The notes beneath the pieces are model-generated. The model saw only the letters and a program-made list of their open reading frames with translations, was not told the DNA's origin and did not search any database. Positions 43,024 through 52,256 of a stretch of DNA of 64,000 nt are shown here, piece by piece. A program made the position numbers and the translations under genes. The number at the start of each line of letters is the position of its first letter. The first letter of the stretch is position 1. Location of the stretch: NCBI RefSeq assembly GCF_001457635.1, contig NZ_LN831051.1, positions 1,116,001-1,180,000 on the forward strand, in the 5' to 3' direction. The DNA is from Streptococcus pneumoniae (lineage in GTDB: Bacteria > Bacillota > Bacilli > Lactobacillales > Streptococcaceae).

Positions 43024-43782
43024 ATGTCACGTAAACCATTTATCGCTGGTAACTGGAAAATGAACAAAAATCCAGAAGAAGCTAAAGCATTCGTTGAAGC
43101 AGTTGCATCAAAACTTCCTTCATCAGATCTGGTTGAAGCAGGTATCGCTGCTCCAGCTCTTGATTTGACAACTGTTCTTGCTGTTGCAAAAGGCTCAAAC
43201 CTTAAAGTTGCTGCTCAAAACTGCTATTTTGAAAATGCAGGTGCTTTCACTGGTGAAACTAGCCCACAAGTTTTGAAAGAAATCGGTACTGACTACGTTG
43301 TTATCGGTCACTCAGAACGCCGTGACTACTTCCATGAAACTGACGAAGATATCAACAAAAAAGCAAAAGCAATCTTTGCGAACGGTATGCTTCCAATCAT
43401 CTGTTGTGGTGAATCACTTGAAACTTACGAAGCTGGTAAAGCTGCTGAATTCGTAGGTGCTCAAGTATCTGCTGCATTGGCTGGATTGACTGCTGAACAA
43501 GTTGCTGCCTCAGTTATCGCTTATGAGCCAATCTGGGCTATCGGTACTGGTAAATCAGCTTCACAAGACGATGCACAAAAAATGTGTAAAGTTGTTCGTG
43601 ACGTTGTAGCTGCTGACTTTGGTCAAGAAGTCGCAGACAAAGTTCGTGTTCAATACGGTGGTTCTGTTAAACCTGAAAATGTTGCTTCATACATGGCTTG
43701 CCCAGACGTTGACGGTGCCCTTGTAGGTGGTGCGTCACTTGAAGCTGAAAGCTTCTTGGCTTTGCTTGACTTTGTAAAATAA
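43024..43782 (+). CDS. tpiA: Triosephosphate isomerase
   Basis: 252-aa glycolytic TIM barrel enzyme (GAP and DHAP). Start block [17 protein letters not shown] with the catalytic Lys (about 12), His in [11 protein letters not shown] (about 96), catalytic Glu in [14 protein letters not shown] (about 168) and YGGSVKPEN phosphate loop. Codons are strongly biased as expected for abundant proteins. ATG 43024 is placed after AGAGGTATGTGAA; the frame extends 7 codons further up without a site. Confidence 0.97.
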
Positions 43783-43852
43783 TCAGTAAGTAGCAAAAGC
43801 TAGGTGGAACAGCATTCAGATGTCTGTTACATTTTTTATAGGAGAGGAAAGA

Positions 43853-45325
43853 TTGAAAACAAAAATTGGATTAGCAAGTATCTGTTTACTAGGCTTGGCA
43901 ACTAGTCATGTCGCTGCAAATGAAACTGAAGTAGCAAAAACTTCGCAGGATACAACGACAGCTTCAAGTAGTTCAGAGCAAAATCAGTCTTCTAATAAAA
44001 CGCAAACGAGCACAGAAGTACAGACTAATGCTGCTGCCCACTGGGATGGGGATTATTATGTAAAGGATGATGGCTCTAAAGCTCAAAGTGAATGGATTTT
44101 TGACAACTACTATAAGGCCTGGTTTTATATTAATTCAGATGGTCGTTACTCGCAGAATGAATGGCATGGAAATTACTACCTGAAATCAGGTGGATATATG
44201 GCCCAAAACGAGTGGATCTATGACAGTAATTACAAGAGTTGGTTTTATCTCAAGTCAGATGGGGCTTATGCTCATCAAGAATGGCAATTGATTGGAAATA
44301 AGTGGTACTACTTCAAGAAGTGGGGTTACATGGCTAAAAGCCAATGGCAAGGAAGTTATTTCTTGAATGGTCAAGGAGCTATGATGCAAAATGAATGGCT
44401 CTATGATCCAGCCTATTCTGCTTATTTTTATCTAAAATCCGATGGAACTTATGCTAACCAAGAGTGGCAAAAAGTGGGCGGCAAATGGTACTATTTCAAG
44501 AAGTGGGGCTATATGGCTCGGAATGAGTGGCAAGGCAACTACTATTTGACTGGAAGTGGTGCTATGGCGACTGACGAAGTGATTATGGATGGTGCTCGCT
44601 ATATCTTTGCGGCCTCTGGTGAGCTCAAAGAAAAGAAAGATTTGAATGTCGGCTGGGTTCACAGAGATGGTAAACGCTATTTCTTTAATAATAGAGAAGA
44701 ACAAGTGGGAACCGAACATGCTAAGAAAGTCATTGATATTAGTGAGCACAATGGTCGTATCAATGATTGGAAAAAGGTTATTGATGAGAACGAGGTGGAT
44801 GGTGTCATTGTTCGTCTAGGTTATAGCGGTAAAGAAGACAAGGAATTGGCGCATAACATTAAGGAGTTAAACCGTCTGGGAATTCCTTATGGTGTCTATC
44901 TCTATACCTATGCTGAAAATGAGACCGATGCTGAGAATGACGCTAAACAGACCATTGAACTTATAAAGAAATACAATATGAACCTGTCTTACCCTATCTA
45001 TTATGATGTTGAGAACTGGGAATATGTAAATAAGAGCAAGAGAGCTCCAAGTGATACAGACACTTGGGTTAAAATCATCAACAAGTACATGGACACGATG
45101 AAGCAGGCGGGTTATCAAAATGTGTATGTCTATAGCTATCGTAGTTTATTACAGACGCGTTTAAAACACCCAGATATTTTAAAACATGTAAACTGGGTAG
45201 CGGCCTATACGAATGCTTTAGAATGGGAAAACCCTTATTATTCAGGAGAAAAAGGTTGGCAATATACCTCTTCTGAATACATGAAAGGAATCCAAGGGCG
45301 CGTAGATGTCAGCGTTTGGTATTAA
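43853..45325 (+). CDS. lytC: Choline-binding lysozyme LytC (GH25)
   Basis: 490-aa secreted muramidase. Signal peptide (LKTKIGLASICLLGLATSHVA), Thr/Ser-rich linker to about residue 60, some eleven choline-binding repeats (about 60-285) with Trp/Tyr patterns such as NEWIYDSNYKSWFYLKSDG, then a C-terminal GH25 domain (about 300-490) with catalytic acids in VIDISEHNGRI and YPIYYDVENWEY. It acts in autolysis and fratricide, binding cell-wall phosphocholine. TTG 43853 follows GGAGAGGAAAGA; the published 501-residue form begins at ATG 43820, which lacks a close ribosome site. Confidence 0.95.
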   Translation: MKTKIGLASICLLGLATSHVAANETEVAKTSQDTTTASSSSEQNQSSNKTQTSTEVQTNAAAHWDGDYYVKDDGSKAQSEWIFDNYYKAWFYINSDGRYSQNEWHGNYYLKSGGYMAQNEWIYDSNYKSWFYLKSDGAYAHQEWQLIGNKWYYFKKWGYMAKSQWQGSYFLNGQGAMMQNEWLYDPAYSAYFYLKSDGTYANQEWQKVGGKWYYFKKWGYMARNEWQGNYYLTGSGAMATDEVIMDGARYIFAASGELKEKKDLNVGWVHRDGKRYFFNNREEQVGTEHAKKVIDISEHNGRINDWKKVIDENEVDGVIVRLGYSGKEDKELAHNIKELNRLGIPYGVYLYTYAENETDAENDAKQTIELIKKYNMNLSYPIYYDVENWEYVNKSKRAPSDTDTWVKIINKYMDTMKQAGYQNVYVYSYRSLLQTRLKHPDILKHVNWVAAYTNALEWENPYYSGEKGWQYTSSEYMKGIQGRVDVSVWY

Positions 45326-45338
45326 GCGATGATTTGAA

Positions 45339-45369
45339 AGAGGGATGTGATAGTAGCACCCTCTTTTTC
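45339..45369 (+). terminator. lytC terminator
   Basis: AGAGGG-TGTGATAGTAGCA-CCCTCT followed by TTTTT. Confidence 0.85.
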
Positions 45370-45429
45370 TTTGTTTTATGATAGTTCATCCTCGAGTAAA
45401 TTCAAGATCTTGCTCGGAAATGAAGCTTA

Positions 45430-45535
45430 TATAGTAGATTGAATATAGACAAAGACCTTGTGATTGGTAAAACATTTTAGAAATTCATTTACCTTTCCTA
45501 ATCGACTTGGTTTCATCTTATTTCAATCTATTATA
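45430..45535. repeat. RUP element
   Basis: TATAGTAGATTGAATATAG at the left and TATTTCAATCTATTATA at the right, 106 bp; interior resembles the copies at 24518. Confidence 0.85.
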
Positions 45536-45536
45536 G

Positions 45537-45656
45537 TATTGGGGAATTTCTTCAAACCACATCAGCTTGGTCAGTTCTACCTGCGACCTCAAAACTTGTG
45601 CTTTGGTCAAGCTGGGTTTAGTTTCCTAGTTTGCTGATGGATTTCCATTGACTATA
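45537..45656 (+). repeat. Degenerate BOX element beside a RUP
   Basis: TTTCTTCAAACCACATCAGC, then a boxC-like GTTTCCTAGTTTGCTGATGG and TCCATTGACTATA; several positions differ from the intact copies, and the left end appears cut by the RUP. The remainder of 45370-45821 holds only the dpr promoter. Confidence 0.8.
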
Positions 45657-45738
45657 AGCATCCAACCCTCTTTTTTGTCTTCTAAAGAATTCTTAAATTA
45701 TCAGTCTATTGCAACTTTTCTCATATAAGTTCTTTGTC

Positions 45739-45771
45739 TTGCTATTAGTTTTCCTTAGTAGTATACTAAGG
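45739..45771 (+). promoter_or_regulatory. dpr promoter with palindromic operator
   Basis: TTGCTA (45739-45744), 17 nt, TATACT (45762-45767). A dyad CCTTAGTA-GTA-TACTAAGG (45753-45771) covers the -10, suggesting a repressor site. Confidence 0.7.
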
Positions 45772-45821
45772 TAGTAATCATTAAGAAGTGGTTACAAAAA
45801 ATAATGAATGAGGTAAAGAAA

Positions 45822-46340
45822 ATGGTAGAATTGAAAAAAGAAGCAGTAAAAGACGTAACATCATTGACAAAAGCAGCGCCAGTAGCATTGGCAAAAACAA
45901 AGGAAGTCTTGAACCAAGCTGTTGCTGATTTGTATGTAGCTCACGTTGCTTTGCACCAAGTGCACTGGTATATGCATGGTCGTGGTTTCCTTGTATGGCA
46001 TCCAAAAATGGATGAGTACATGGAAGCTCTTGACGGTCAATTGGATGAAATCAGCGAACGCTTGATTACACTCGGTGGAAGCCCATTCTCTACATTGACA
46101 GAGTTCCTTCAAAATAGTGAAATCGAAGAAGAAGCTAGTGAATACCGTAATGTTGAAGAAAGCTTGGAACGTGTTCTTGTTATCTACCGTTACTTGTCAG
46201 AACTTTTCCAAAAAGGTTTGGATGTCACTGATGAAGAAGGTGACGATGTGACAAACGGTATCTTTGTAGGCGCTAAAACTGAAACAGATAAAACAATTTG
46301 GATGCTTGCAGCCGAACTTGGACAAGCACCTGGTTTGTAA
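45822..46340 (+). CDS. dpr: Dps-like peroxide resistance ferritin
   Basis: 172-aa ferritin-like protein forming a 12-mer that oxidises and stores iron, protecting a catalase-free species from Fenton chemistry. The inter-subunit ferroxidase residues are in [20 protein letters not shown] (about 45-65; two His, Asp) and [20 protein letters not shown]-terminal Lys-rich segment [18 protein letters not shown] 45822 is chosen because AGGTAAAG sits properly before it; ATG 45804 lacks one. Monocistronic, between operator and terminator. Confidence 0.95.
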   Translation: MVELKKEAVKDVTSLTKAAPVALAKTKEVLNQAVADLYVAHVALHQVHWYMHGRGFLVWHPKMDEYMEALDGQLDEISERLITLGGSPFSTLTEFLQNSEIEEEASEYRNVEESLERVLVIYRYLSELFQKGLDVTDEEGDDVTNGIFVGAKTETDKTIWMLAAELGQAPGL

Positions 46341-46359
46341 GAAATAAGGAAACATAGAT

Positions 46360-46392
46360 AAATCTGTAGGAAATTTCTTACAGATTTTTTCT
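46360..46392 (+). terminator. dpr terminator
   Basis: AAATCTGTAGGAA-AT-TTCTTACAGATTTTTT. Confidence 0.85.
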
Positions 46393-46469
46393 ATTTTGTA
46401 AGCTATTCCAAACCAGTCTTTTTTTGAGTTTTTTGATAAAATAGTACTATCAGTGAAAAGGATGGAAGT

Positions 46470-46976
46470 ATGACTAAGAAAATCGTAGCTATTTGGGCCC
46501 AGGATGAAGAGGGTGTGATTGGTAAGGAAAATCGTCTGCCTTGGCATTTGCCAGCAGAATTGCAGCACTTTAAAGAAACAACTCTGAATCATGCTATCTT
46601 GATGGGGCGTGTGACCTTTGATGGGATGGGGCGTCGCTTGCTTCCAAAACGGGAAACCTTGATTTTGACGCGTAATCCGGAAGAAAAGATAGATGGGGTT
46701 GCTACTTTTCAGGACGTCCAGTCTGTTCTTGACTGGTATCAGGCTCAAGAAAAGAATCTCTACATTATTGGTGGGAAGCAAATTTTTCAGGCTTTTGAAC
46801 CTTACCTTGATGAAGTGATTGTCACTCACATTCATGCTCGTGTGGAAGGAGATACCTATTTCCCTGAAGAACTTGACTTGTCTCTTTTTGAGACAGTTTC
46901 AAGCAAATTTTACGCCAAAGATGAGAAGAATCCTTATGATTTTACCATCCAATACCGCAAGAGAAAGGAACTCTAA
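46470..46976 (+). CDS. folA: Dihydrofolate reductase
   Basis: 168-aa trimethoprim target that reduces dihydrofolate with [25 protein letters not shown] (7-26) carries the active-site loop, catalytic Glu30 in [17 protein letters not shown] binds NADPH, and [11 protein letters not shown] (96-106) the C-terminal NADPH loop. Residue 100 is Ile, the trimethoprim-susceptible state (Leu100 gives resistance). GAAAAGGATGGAAGT precedes the start. It begins the unit folA-small membrane protein-clpX-ysxC. Confidence 0.96.
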   Translation: MTKKIVAIWAQDEEGVIGKENRLPWHLPAELQHFKETTLNHAILMGRVTFDGMGRRLLPKRETLILTRNPEEKIDGVATFQDVQSVLDWYQAQEKNLYIIGGKQIFQAFEPYLDEVIVTHIHARVEGDTYFPEELDLSLFETVSSKFYAKDEKNPYDFTIQYRKRKEL

Positions 46977-47146
46977 TGGAACGGAGTTTATTTGGTCTAT
47001 TCACGGCTTTTCTGTGTTTCATCTGCTTTCTGGCAGGAGCACAAGCTTTTCGTAAAAAGCGTTACGGGCTTTCTATCCTCCTTTGGTTAAATGCCTTTAC
47101 CAATCTGGTCAATAGTATTCATGCTTTTTACATGACCTTATTTTAG
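46976..47146 (+). CDS. Small membrane protein coupled to folA
   Basis: 56-aa frame beginning at TAATG, sharing one base with the folA stop. Sequence starts [20 protein letters not shown] and has two hydrophobic segments (about 5-22 and 32-53) separated by AFRKKRYG. The position between folA and clpX is a conserved feature of pneumococcal genomes as I recall it; function unknown. Confidence 0.7.
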   Translation: MERSLFGLFTAFLCFICFLAGAQAFRKKRYGLSILLWLNAFTNLVNSIHAFYMTLF

Positions 47147-47177
47147 ATAGAATGACAGTATAGAATGGAAGGAAATC

Positions 47178-48410
47178 ATGTCTACAAATAGAAAAAATGA
47201 TATGATGGTTTATTGCTCATTTTGTGGCAAAAACCAAGAAGAAGTACAAAAAATAATTGCTGGCAACAATGCTTTTATTTGTAATGAATGCGTGGAGTTA
47301 GCTCAGGAAATCATTCGAGAAGAATTGGTTGAGGAAGTCTTGGCAGACTTGTCTGAGGTGCCAAAACCAATTGAACTCCTCCATATCTTGAACCACTATG
47401 TAATTGGTCAAGATCGTGCCAAGCGTGCCTTGGCAGTGGCGGTTTATAACCACTACAAACGCATCAATTTCCACGATACACGCGAAGAGTCAGAAGATGT
47501 AGATTTGCAGAAGTCAAACATTTTGATGATTGGCCCAACTGGTTCAGGGAAAACTTTCCTTGCCCAGACCTTGGCTAAGAGCTTGAATGTGCCTTTTGCT
47601 ATTGCGGATGCGACAGCTCTGACGGAGGCTGGTTATGTGGGTGAGGATGTGGAAAATATCCTCCTCAAACTCTTGCAGGTTGCTGACTTTAACATCGAAC
47701 GTGCAGAGCGTGGCATTATCTATGTGGATGAAATTGACAAGATTGCCAAGAAGAGTGAGAATGTGTCTATCACACGTGATGTTTCTGGTGAAGGGGTGCA
47801 ACAAGCCCTTCTCAAGATTATCGAGGGAACTGTTGCTAGCGTGCCGCCTCAAGGTGGACGCAAACATCCACAACAAGAGATGATTCAAGTGGATACAAAA
47901 AATATCCTCTTCATCGTGGGTGGTGCTTTTGATGGTATTGAAGAAATTGTCAAACAACGTCTGGGTGAAAAAGTCATCGGATTTGGTCAAAACAATAAGG
48001 CGATTGATGAAAACAGCTCATATATGCAAGAAATCATCGCTGAAGACATTCAAAAATTTGGTATTATCCCTGAGTTGATTGGACGCTTGCCTGTTTTTGC
48101 GGCTCTTGAGCAATTGACCGTTGATGACTTGGTTCGCATCTTGAAAGAGCCAAGAAATGCCTTGGTGAAACAATACCAAACCTTGCTTTCTTATGATGAT
48201 GTTGAGTTGGAATTTGACGACGAAGCCCTTCAAGAGATTGCTAATAAAGCAATCGAACGGAAGACAGGGGCGCGTGGACTTCGCTCCATCATCGAAGAAA
48301 CCATGCTAGATGTTATGTTTGAGGTGCCGAGTCAGGAAAATGTGAAATTGGTTCGCATCACTAAAGAAACTGTCGATGGAACGGATAAACCGATCCTAGA
48401 AACAGCCTAG
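47178..48410 (+). CDS. clpX: ClpX, ATPase subunit of the ClpXP protease
   Basis: 410-aa AAA+ unfoldase that feeds ClpP. N-terminal C4 zinc finger ([11 protein letters not shown] ... CNECVEL, 13-40), Walker [17 protein letters not shown] (about 118), Walker [14 protein letters not shown] (about 182), sensor motifs and the pore GYVGEDV, IGF-type loop (KVIGFGQNN) for docking ClpP. Essential in pneumococcus. GAAGGAAATC precedes the ATG; ysxC follows after 8 nt. Confidence 0.97.
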   Translation: MSTNRKNDMMVYCSFCGKNQEEVQKIIAGNNAFICNECVELAQEIIREELVEEVLADLSEVPKPIELLHILNHYVIGQDRAKRALAVAVYNHYKRINFHDTREESEDVDLQKSNILMIGPTGSGKTFLAQTLAKSLNVPFAIADATALTEAGYVGEDVENILLKLLQVADFNIERAERGIIYVDEIDKIAKKSENVSITRDVSGEGVQQALLKIIEGTVASVPPQGGRKHPQQEMIQVDTKNILFIVGGAFDGIEEIVKQRLGEKVIGFGQNNKAIDENSSYMQEIIAEDIQKFGIIPELIGRLPVFAALEQLTVDDLVRILKEPRNALVKQYQTLLSYDDVELEFDDEALQEIANKAIERKTGARGLRSIIEETMLDVMFEVPSQENVKLVRITKETVDGTDKPILETA

Positions 48411-48418
48411 AGGTGACT

Positions 48419-49006
48419 ATGGAACTTAATATACACAATGCTGAAATCTTGCTCAGTGCAGCTAATAAGTCCCACTATCCGCAGGATGAACTGCCAGAGA
48501 TTGCCCTAGCAGGGCGTTCAAATGTTGGTAAATCCAGCTTTATCAACACTATGTTGAACCGTAAGAATCTCGCCCGTACATCAGGAAAACCTGGTAAAAC
48601 CCAGCTCCTGAACTTTTTTAACATTGATGACAAGATGCGCTTTGTGGATGTGCCTGGTTATGGCTATGCTCGTGTTTCTAAAAAGGAACGTGAAAAGTGG
48701 GGGTGCATGATTGAGGAGTACTTAACGACTCGGGAAAATCTCCGTGCGGTTGTCAGTCTAGTTGACCTTCGTCATGACCCGTCAGCAGATGATGTGCAGA
48801 TGTACGAATTTCTCAAGTATTATGAGATTCCAGTCATCATTGTGGCGACCAAGGCGGACAAGATTCCTCGTGGTAAATGGAACAAGCATGAATCAGCAAT
48901 CAAAAAGAAATTAAACTTTGACCCAAGTGACGATTTCATCCTCTTTTCATCTGTCAGCAAGGCAGGGATGGATGAGGCTTGGGATGCAATCTTAGAAAAA
49001 TTGTGA
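48419..49006 (+). CDS. ysxC: Ribosome biogenesis GTPase YsxC/EngB
   Basis: 195-aa TrmE-Era-like GTPase required for late 50S assembly. G1 [16 protein letters not shown] (about 26-41), G2 region [12 protein letters not shown]3 VDVPGYGYA (about 73), G4 VATKADKIP (about 141), G5 SSVSKAG. ATG 48419 is placed by AGAGGTGACT; GTG 48413 is part of that site. Directly after clpX, a conserved pairing. Confidence 0.95.
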   Translation: MELNIHNAEILLSAANKSHYPQDELPEIALAGRSNVGKSSFINTMLNRKNLARTSGKPGKTQLLNFFNIDDKMRFVDVPGYGYARVSKKEREKWGCMIEEYLTTRENLRAVVSLVDLRHDPSADDVQMYEFLKYYEIPVIIVATKADKIPRGKWNKHESAIKKKLNFDPSDDFILFSSVSKAGMDEAWDAILEKL

Positions 49007-49016
49007 GGAAAAGAAA

Positions 49017-49397
49017 ATGGCAAAAACAATTCATACAGATAAGGCCCCAAAGGCTATCGGACCCTATGTTCAAGGAAAAATCGTTGGCAACCTTTTGTTT
49101 GCTAGCGGTCAAGTTCCCCTATCCCCTGAAACTGGGGAAATTGTAGGAGAGAATATCCAAGAACAGACAGAGCAAGTCTTGAAAAACATCGGTGCTATTT
49201 TGGCAGAAGCAGGAACAGACTTTGACCATGTTGTCAAAACAACTTGCTTCTTGAGCGATATGAACGACTTTGTTCCTTTTAATGAGGTTTACCAAACGGC
49301 CTTCAAAGAGGAATTCCCAGCTCGTTCAGCTGTGGAGGTAGCTCGTCTTCCTCGTGATGTAAAAGTCGAAATTGAAGTCATCGCAGAGATTGGATAA
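49017..49397 (+). CDS. ridA: RidA-family enamine/imine deaminase
   Basis: 126-aa YjgF/YER057c/UK114 protein that hydrolyses reactive 2-aminoacrylate-type imines made by PLP enzymes. The family block KAIGPYVQGKIVGNLLFASG (10-30), conserved Arg in FPARSAVEVARLPRDV (about 102-107) and Glu near the C-terminus are present. Starts 10 nt after ysxC behind GAGGAAAAGAA. The trimer forms the active site at subunit interfaces. Confidence 0.92.
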   Translation: MAKTIHTDKAPKAIGPYVQGKIVGNLLFASGQVPLSPETGEIVGENIQEQTEQVLKNIGAILAEAGTDFDHVVKTTCFLSDMNDFVPFNEVYQTAFKEEFPARSAVEVARLPRDVKVEIEVIAEIG

Positions 49398-49448
49398 GCT
49401 AGTTGAAGTTTGGTGTTGCCAAACTTCTTTTGATATAAGGAGAAAAAG

Positions 49449-50339
49449 ATGACAAAGAAACAACTTCACTTGGTGATTGTGACAGGGATGAGTGGCGCAG
49501 GGAAAACTGTAGCCATTCAGTCCTTCGAGGATCTAGGTTATTTCACCATTGATAATATGCCGCCAGCTCTCTTGCCTAAGTTTTTGCAGCTGGTTGAAAT
49601 TAAGGAAGACAATCCTAAGTTGGCCTTGGTAGTGGATATGCGTAGCCGTTCTTTCTTTTCAGAGATTCAAGCTGTTTTGGATGAGTTGGAAAATCAAGAT
49701 GGTTTGGATTTCAAAATCCTCTTTTTGGATGCGGCTGATAAGGAATTGGTCGCTCGTTACAAGGAAACCAGACGGAGTCACCCACTAGCAGCAGACGGTC
49801 GTATTTTAGATGGAATCAAGTTGGAACGTGAACTCTTGGCACCTTTGAAAAATATGAGCCAAAATGTGGTGGATACGACTGAACTCACTCCACGTGAGCT
49901 GCGCAAAACCCTTGCAGAGCAGTTTTCAGACCAAGAACAAGCCCAGTCTTTCCGTATCGAAGTCATGTCTTTCGGATTTAAGTATGGAATCCCGATTGAT
50001 GCGGACTTGGTCTTTGATGTCCGTTTCTTGCCAAATCCCTATTATCTACCAGAACTGAGAAACCAAACGGGTGTGGATGAACCTGTTTATGATTATGTCA
50101 TGAACCATCCTGAGTCAGAAGACTTTTATCAACATTTATTGGCCTTGATTGAGCCGATTCTGCCAAGTTACCAAAAGGAAGGTAAGTCCGTTTTGACCAT
50201 TGCCATGGGATGTACGGGTGGACAACACCGTAGTGTGGCATTTGCTAAACGCTTGGCGCAGGACTTATCCAAGAATTGGTCTGTTAATGAAGGGCATCGC
50301 GACAAAGACCGCAGAAAGGAAACGGTAAACCGTTCATGA
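49449..50339 (+). CDS. rapZ: RNase adaptor/nucleotide-binding protein RapZ (YvcJ)
   Basis: 296-aa P-loop protein. Walker [21 protein letters not shown] (about 11-30), Walker B-like [10 protein letters not shown], and the C-terminal RapZ domain (160-290) with [20 protein letters not shown] and [18 protein letters not shown]. In Bacillus YvcJ binds and hydrolyses GTP and affects competence; the E. coli homologue controls glmZ. First gene of the conserved trio rapZ-yvcK-whiA, which overlap by 4 nt each. Confidence 0.94.
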
Positions 50340-51313
50340 GAAAACCAAAGATAACGGTGATTGGTGGAGGGACTGGAATTCCCGTCATTCTAAAAAGTCT
50401 GCGGGAAAAAGATGTGGAAATCGCAGCTATCGTGACGGTGGCAGATGATGGTGGTTCTTCAGGTGAACTCCGAAAAAATATGCAACAGTTGACACCGCCA
50501 GGTGATCTTCGTAATGTCCTTGTGGCCATGTCGGATATGCCTAAGTTTTATGAGAAGGTCTTTCAGTATCGGTTCTCTGAGGATGCCGGAGCCTTTGCTG
50601 GCCATCCATTGGGAAATCTCATCATTGCTGGCTTGTCAGAAATGCAGGGTTCAACCTATAATGCCATGCAGTTATTGAGCAAATTTTTCCATACAACAGG
50701 GAAAATTTATCCTTCCAGTGACCATCCTTTGACCCTTCATGCAGTCTTTCAGGATGGGACAGAAGTGGTTGGAGAGAGTCATATTGTAGACCATCGAGGC
50801 ATAATTGACAATGTCTATGTGACTAATGCTCTAAACGATGATACGCCTCTGGCCAGCCGTCGAGTAGTGCAGACCATCCTTGAAAGTGACATGATTGTCC
50901 TAGGGCCAGGTTCCCTCTTTACCTCTATTTTGCCCAATATCGTGATTAAGGAAATTGGGCGGGCTCTTTTGGAAACCAAGGCAGAAATTGCCTATGTCTG
51001 CAATATTATGACCCAACGTGGAGAGACGGAACACTTTACAGATAGCGACCACGTGGAAGTCTTGCATCGTCACCTTGGTCGCCCTTTTATCGACACTGTC
51101 TTGGTGAATATTGAAAAAGTGCCTCAGAAATACATGAATTCCAACCGTTTTGATGAATACTTGGTGCAAGTGGAACACGATTTTGTAGGTCTTTGTAAGC
51201 AAGTTTCGCGCGTGATTTCATCTAACTTCCTTCGTCTGGAAAATGGCGGTGCCTTCCACGATGGAGATTTGATTGTGGACGAGTTGATGCGCATTATACA
51301 GGTGAAAAAATGA
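50336..51313 (+). CDS. yvcK: YvcK (GlmR/CofD-like) gluconeogenesis/cell-wall factor
   Basis: 325-aa CofD-superfamily protein. N-terminal [18 protein letters not shown] (5-22), [11 protein letters not shown] near 40, GDLRNVLVA and [11 protein letters not shown] near 100, [13 protein letters not shown] near 195. YvcK binds UDP-GlcNAc and channels carbon to peptidoglycan precursors; the distance to glmM in the same window is notable. ATGA overlap with rapZ and whiA. Confidence 0.93.
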
Positions 51314-52221
51314 GTTTCACAGTAGCAGTAAAAGAAGAAATCCTGGGCCAACACCATCTGAGCCGGCATGAATTATCTGCCATTATCAAAATGTCTGGTA
51401 GCATCGGTCTCTCGACTTCGGGCTTGACTTTGTCAGTTGTGACAGAAAATGCCAAACTGGCCCGTCACCTCTATGAGTCCTTTCTCCATTTCTATGAAAT
51501 CAAATCTGAAATTCGTCACCACCAACGGAGCAATCTTCGCAAGAATCGCGTCTATACCGTTTTTACAGATGAAAAGGTGCAGGATTTGTTAAGTGATTTG
51601 CACTTGGCAGACTCTTTCTTTGGCTTGGAAACAGGTATTGATGAGGCGATTTTATCGGATGAGGAAGCAGGTCGTGCCTATCTCTGTGGCGCTTTCTTGG
51701 CAAATGGGAGCATTCGTGACCCTGAGTCAGGCAAGTACCAGTTGGAAATCAGTTCTGTTTATCTGGACCACGCGCAAGGAATTGCCTCCCTTCTCCAACA
51801 GTTTTTACTGGATGCCAAGGTGCTTGAGCGCAAGAAGGGGGCTGTGACCTATCTCCAGCGAGCAGAAGACATTATGGACTTCTTGATAGTAATCGGAGCC
51901 ATGCAGGCACGTGATGATTTTGAGCGGGTTAAGATTTTGCGAGAAACTCGTAACGACCTCAATCGGGCTAATAATGCCGAGACAGCTAATATCGCTCGGA
52001 CAGTTTCTGCCAGCATGAAGACCATTAACAATATCAGTAAAATCAAAGATATCATGGGCTTAGAAAATTTGCCAGTAGATTTGCAGGAAGTGGCGCAACT
52101 GAGGATTCAGCACCCAGACTACTCTATCCAGCAGTTAGCAGATAGCCTCAGCACCCCTCTGACCAAAAGTGGTGTCAATCACAGACTCAGAAAAATCAAT
52201 AAGATAGCCGATGAATTATAA
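51310..52221 (+). CDS. whiA: WhiA DNA-binding protein
   Basis: 303-aa protein joining a degenerate LAGLIDADG homing-endonuclease-like N-terminal fold (about 1-205; [20 protein letters not shown]) to a C-terminal HTH (about 215-300; [32 protein letters not shown]). In Bacillus it affects chromosome segregation and division. Third gene of the rapZ-yvcK-whiA unit, ended by a strong terminator. Confidence 0.94.
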   Translation: MSFTVAVKEEILGQHHLSRHELSAIIKMSGSIGLSTSGLTLSVVTENAKLARHLYESFLHFYEIKSEIRHHQRSNLRKNRVYTVFTDEKVQDLLSDLHLADSFFGLETGIDEAILSDEEAGRAYLCGAFLANGSIRDPESGKYQLEISSVYLDHAQGIASLLQQFLLDAKVLERKKGAVTYLQRAEDIMDFLIVIGAMQARDDFERVKILRETRNDLNRANNAETANIARTVSASMKTINNISKIKDIMGLENLPVDLQEVAQLRIQHPDYSIQQLADSLSTPLTKSGVNHRLRKINKIADEL

Positions 52222-52256
52222 AACCACGAATCCTATGTGACTCGTGGTTCTTTTTT
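52222..52256. terminator. Terminator between convergent whiA and the reductase gene
   Basis: AACCACGA-ATCCTATGTGAC-TCGTGGTT with CTTTTTT; overlaps the stop codon of the minus-strand gene. Confidence 0.88.

Noticed and set aside
43820..43852. Eleven extra N-terminal LytC codons
   Set aside because: Kept as an alternative start; the ribosome site favours TTG 43853.
44090..44700. Tandem sequence similarity inside lytC considered as a DNA repeat array
   Set aside because: The periodicity is the in-frame choline-binding repeats of the protein, not an independent DNA element.
46197..46835. 212-codon minus-strand frame across dpr and folA
   Set aside because: Crosses the dpr terminator and two genes on the other strand; no ribosome site; composition matches antisense of biased genes.
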